The notes under the pieces: generated by a model
What the model saw: the letters and a program-made list of their open reading frames with translations, nothing else
Told to the model about the DNA's origin: nothing
The model's database searches: none
NCBI GenBank assembly: GCA_964036045.1
Contig: OZ038382.1
Coordinates: 151,788,961-151,852,960, forward strand
DNA from: Eutreptiella sp. 'Long Island Sound 2002'
Taxonomy: Eukaryota > Euglenozoa > Euglenophyceae > Eutreptiales > Eutreptiaceae
Reading direction: 5' to 3'
Length of the DNA stretch: 64,000 nt
In this document: positions 62,743-64,000 of the stretch, in pieces
Layout: the number at the start of each line of letters is the position of its first letter
How positions within the stretch are numbered: the first letter of the stretch is position 1
Made by a program: the position numbers and the translations under genes

Positions 62743-64000
62743 CGGGAGGCCGCTGAACGCAGCGGCCGGCGCCGTGATGAGGATGCGTACATGGATGCAG
62801 TACGGCGTGAACATTTTGGTTCAGCGTACGTGGAGGAACCACGGCGTAGCCACAGGGATTCCATGGAGGAGATGGACGTGGCGGCCGTGGGAGTCCGTGG
62901 GCGAGGCCGATGGGAACCTCGGTCGACCTCGCGGCCGGCGTTCATGGTCTCTAAGGCCGCGGATGCCGCCGTGTGGGAAGACTTGAAGGACATCAAGCCC
63001 CCCATATAGGACGGCAACCCCCTCAACCTCGACCGCTTCTTGGAGAAGCTGGACGATTGGGGGCTGACCGTCACTGAAGACCTGCCTCCCGCTGATGCGG
63101 AGGAGTATCTCTTCAAACGGTTCAGGTACCGCCTGCCGGAAGTGCTCGGAGAGCTATACTTCATGGCGACCAAGGAGGGGAAAATCAAGACCCTCAAGGA
63201 AGCCAAGAAGTGGCTCAACGAGCAGGAGCGGGTGGACGCTCCGCAGGTGGCGGCCAAGCGCTGGAAGTCCATCAAGCTTGAGCATGATGGACGGGAGATC
63301 CGCCTACGAGAGTGGCGAGACTTCCGAGGGAAATACACCCTCTTCCGCCGCAACGTGGAGGATTGGAACGAGGGTGACGAGCAGGCTCGCCTGCTCTCCA
63401 TGCTGCCGGAAGCATGGATCAAGAGGGTCACCAAGGAGGAATCCAAGAGGGCCAAGTCCAACCACACGGTCAAGATGATGCTCCCCAAGGAGTATCATAC
63501 GAACGTGGTGGCTTGGCGAAGAAGAACGTGGCCCGGGATGTCAAACGGCACTCCCTGCGGAACGCTCTTCTCATCACCGTCTCGGGCGATTGCGAGAAGA
63601 CCGCGATGTGGCGCCTTGACGATTGTGAGTTGAGCGGCCAGACCATCCGTCTGCAGCCCATCCCGGCGCGGATGAGCTGCGACGAGATCCTGGAGTGGGT
63701 TGGCGAGGAAGTACTCAAGAAGTACCGAAACCTCCACCACACCCGCGGGTTGAGGCCCGGCGACCGCGACGTCAACTACGTTGGCGAGGGACCTGGCGGG
63801 GAAGATGCCATGGACCCAGCGGGAGCCGGCGGCGATGAGACTCTCGTCGACGATGACGACGATGATGAGCCCGCCGAAGTGGCCGTTTGTGCCTTTGTGG
63901 CCAAGAACCTGAGCACGGGGAGCAAGCCGGGAAACTGGAAGCCCCTGCAGCAGGGTTGGAGGAAGCAGGAGAAGAGGGACCCTCGCCGCATTGGCGACCC
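62743..64000 (+). pseudogene. gag: Gag core of element 2 (continues past window)
   Basis: Same frame to TAG 63007 (element 1 has TAC here), then FLEKLDDWGLTVTEDLPPAD, LGELYFMATKEGK, WRDFRGKYTLFRRNVEDWN and EEYHTNVVAW-like sequence to about 63515. There one base is lost and reading continues in another phase (VKRHSLRNALLITV, MSCDEILEWVGEEV, acidic stretch, NWKPLQQGWRKQEKRD) to the window edge. The zinc knuckle lies beyond. Confidence 0.8.

Larger units (their letters stand above)
56726..64000 (+). mobile_element. Element 2: chromovirus related to element 1, cut by window end
   Basis: The 5' LTR, primer site, leader and gag of a second chromovirus; pol lies beyond the window. Gag is clearly homologous to element 1, while U3 is strongly diverged in its middle, so it is a separate subfamily or an older copy. 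It is inserted in the LINE-like element. The target duplication cannot be checked without the 3' end. Gag is broken by at least two frame changes and two nonsense codons. Confidence 0.9.

Overview
The window looks like nuclear heterochromatin of a eukaryotic alga, and most likely a dinoflagellate. The reasoning is inference: the best-preserved protein is a Ty3/gypsy polyprotein (protease, reverse transcriptase, RNase H, integrase, chromodomain) of a type I associate with dinoflagellate genomes, a second retroelement gag also resembles dinoflagellate repeats, GC is high in the repeat modules, and nothing bacterial or organellar is present. I found no intact host gene, no rRNA, no convincing tRNA and no CRISPR. 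Essentially everything is retroelement or satellite, and all coding sequence is broken.

Layout. 1-2.3 kb: unique-looking DNA with recurrent GGCC palindromes. 2.3-4.5 kb: G/T-rich low-complexity DNA and a 38-bp minisatellite. 4,499-22,143: element 1, a complete but dead 17.6-kb chromovirus with 3.2-3.3-kb LTRs, inserted in that minisatellite, which resumes at 22,144. 22.8-35.35 kb: two direct copies of a 6.28-kb composite unit made of pentanucleotide satellites, a 94-bp-type repeat, a shared module (M), inverted arms and the 3' part of a LINE-like element. 36.0-41.7 kb: a longer copy of that LINE-like element on the minus strand. 41.7-50.8 kb: the same 94-bp repeat, module M and G/T repeat in the same order as in the 6.28-kb unit, but expanded; the G/T repeat is a 6.9-kb array of about 54 dimeric 127-bp units. 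50.8-53.0 kb: gag-like remnant of another retroelement. 53.0-56.7 kb: 5'-truncated LINE-like element (plus strand) in that remnant. 56,726-end: element 2, a relative of element 1 inserted in the LINE-like element and cut by the window end.

Most notable. (1) In both chromoviruses the first 11 nt after the 5' LTR are perfectly complementary to an 11-mer inside the LTR about 122-125 nt upstream of its end. This is the arrangement used for self-primed reverse transcription by Tf1-type elements, and no tRNA-type primer site is seen. (2) The LINE-like element carries, downstream of an RNase H/zinc-knuckle ORF, a second ORF with an ordered His-Asp-Gln-Cys signature suggesting a cysteine protease, followed by a long Ala/Pro/His-rich tail. 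(3) The 127-bp satellite is a hierarchy (62+65 bp half-units, 127-bp dimers, roughly 0.9-1.1-kb blocks), and a less expanded relative lies beside the same module elsewhere in the window. (4) A 44-bp, two-hairpin, A-ended insertion with a 13-bp target duplication is present in one LTR of element 1 and absent from the other. (5) The chromovirus Gag has a PPPY late-domain-like motif, a long charged helix and a collagen-like tract, and its Pol has a methyltransferase-like insert.
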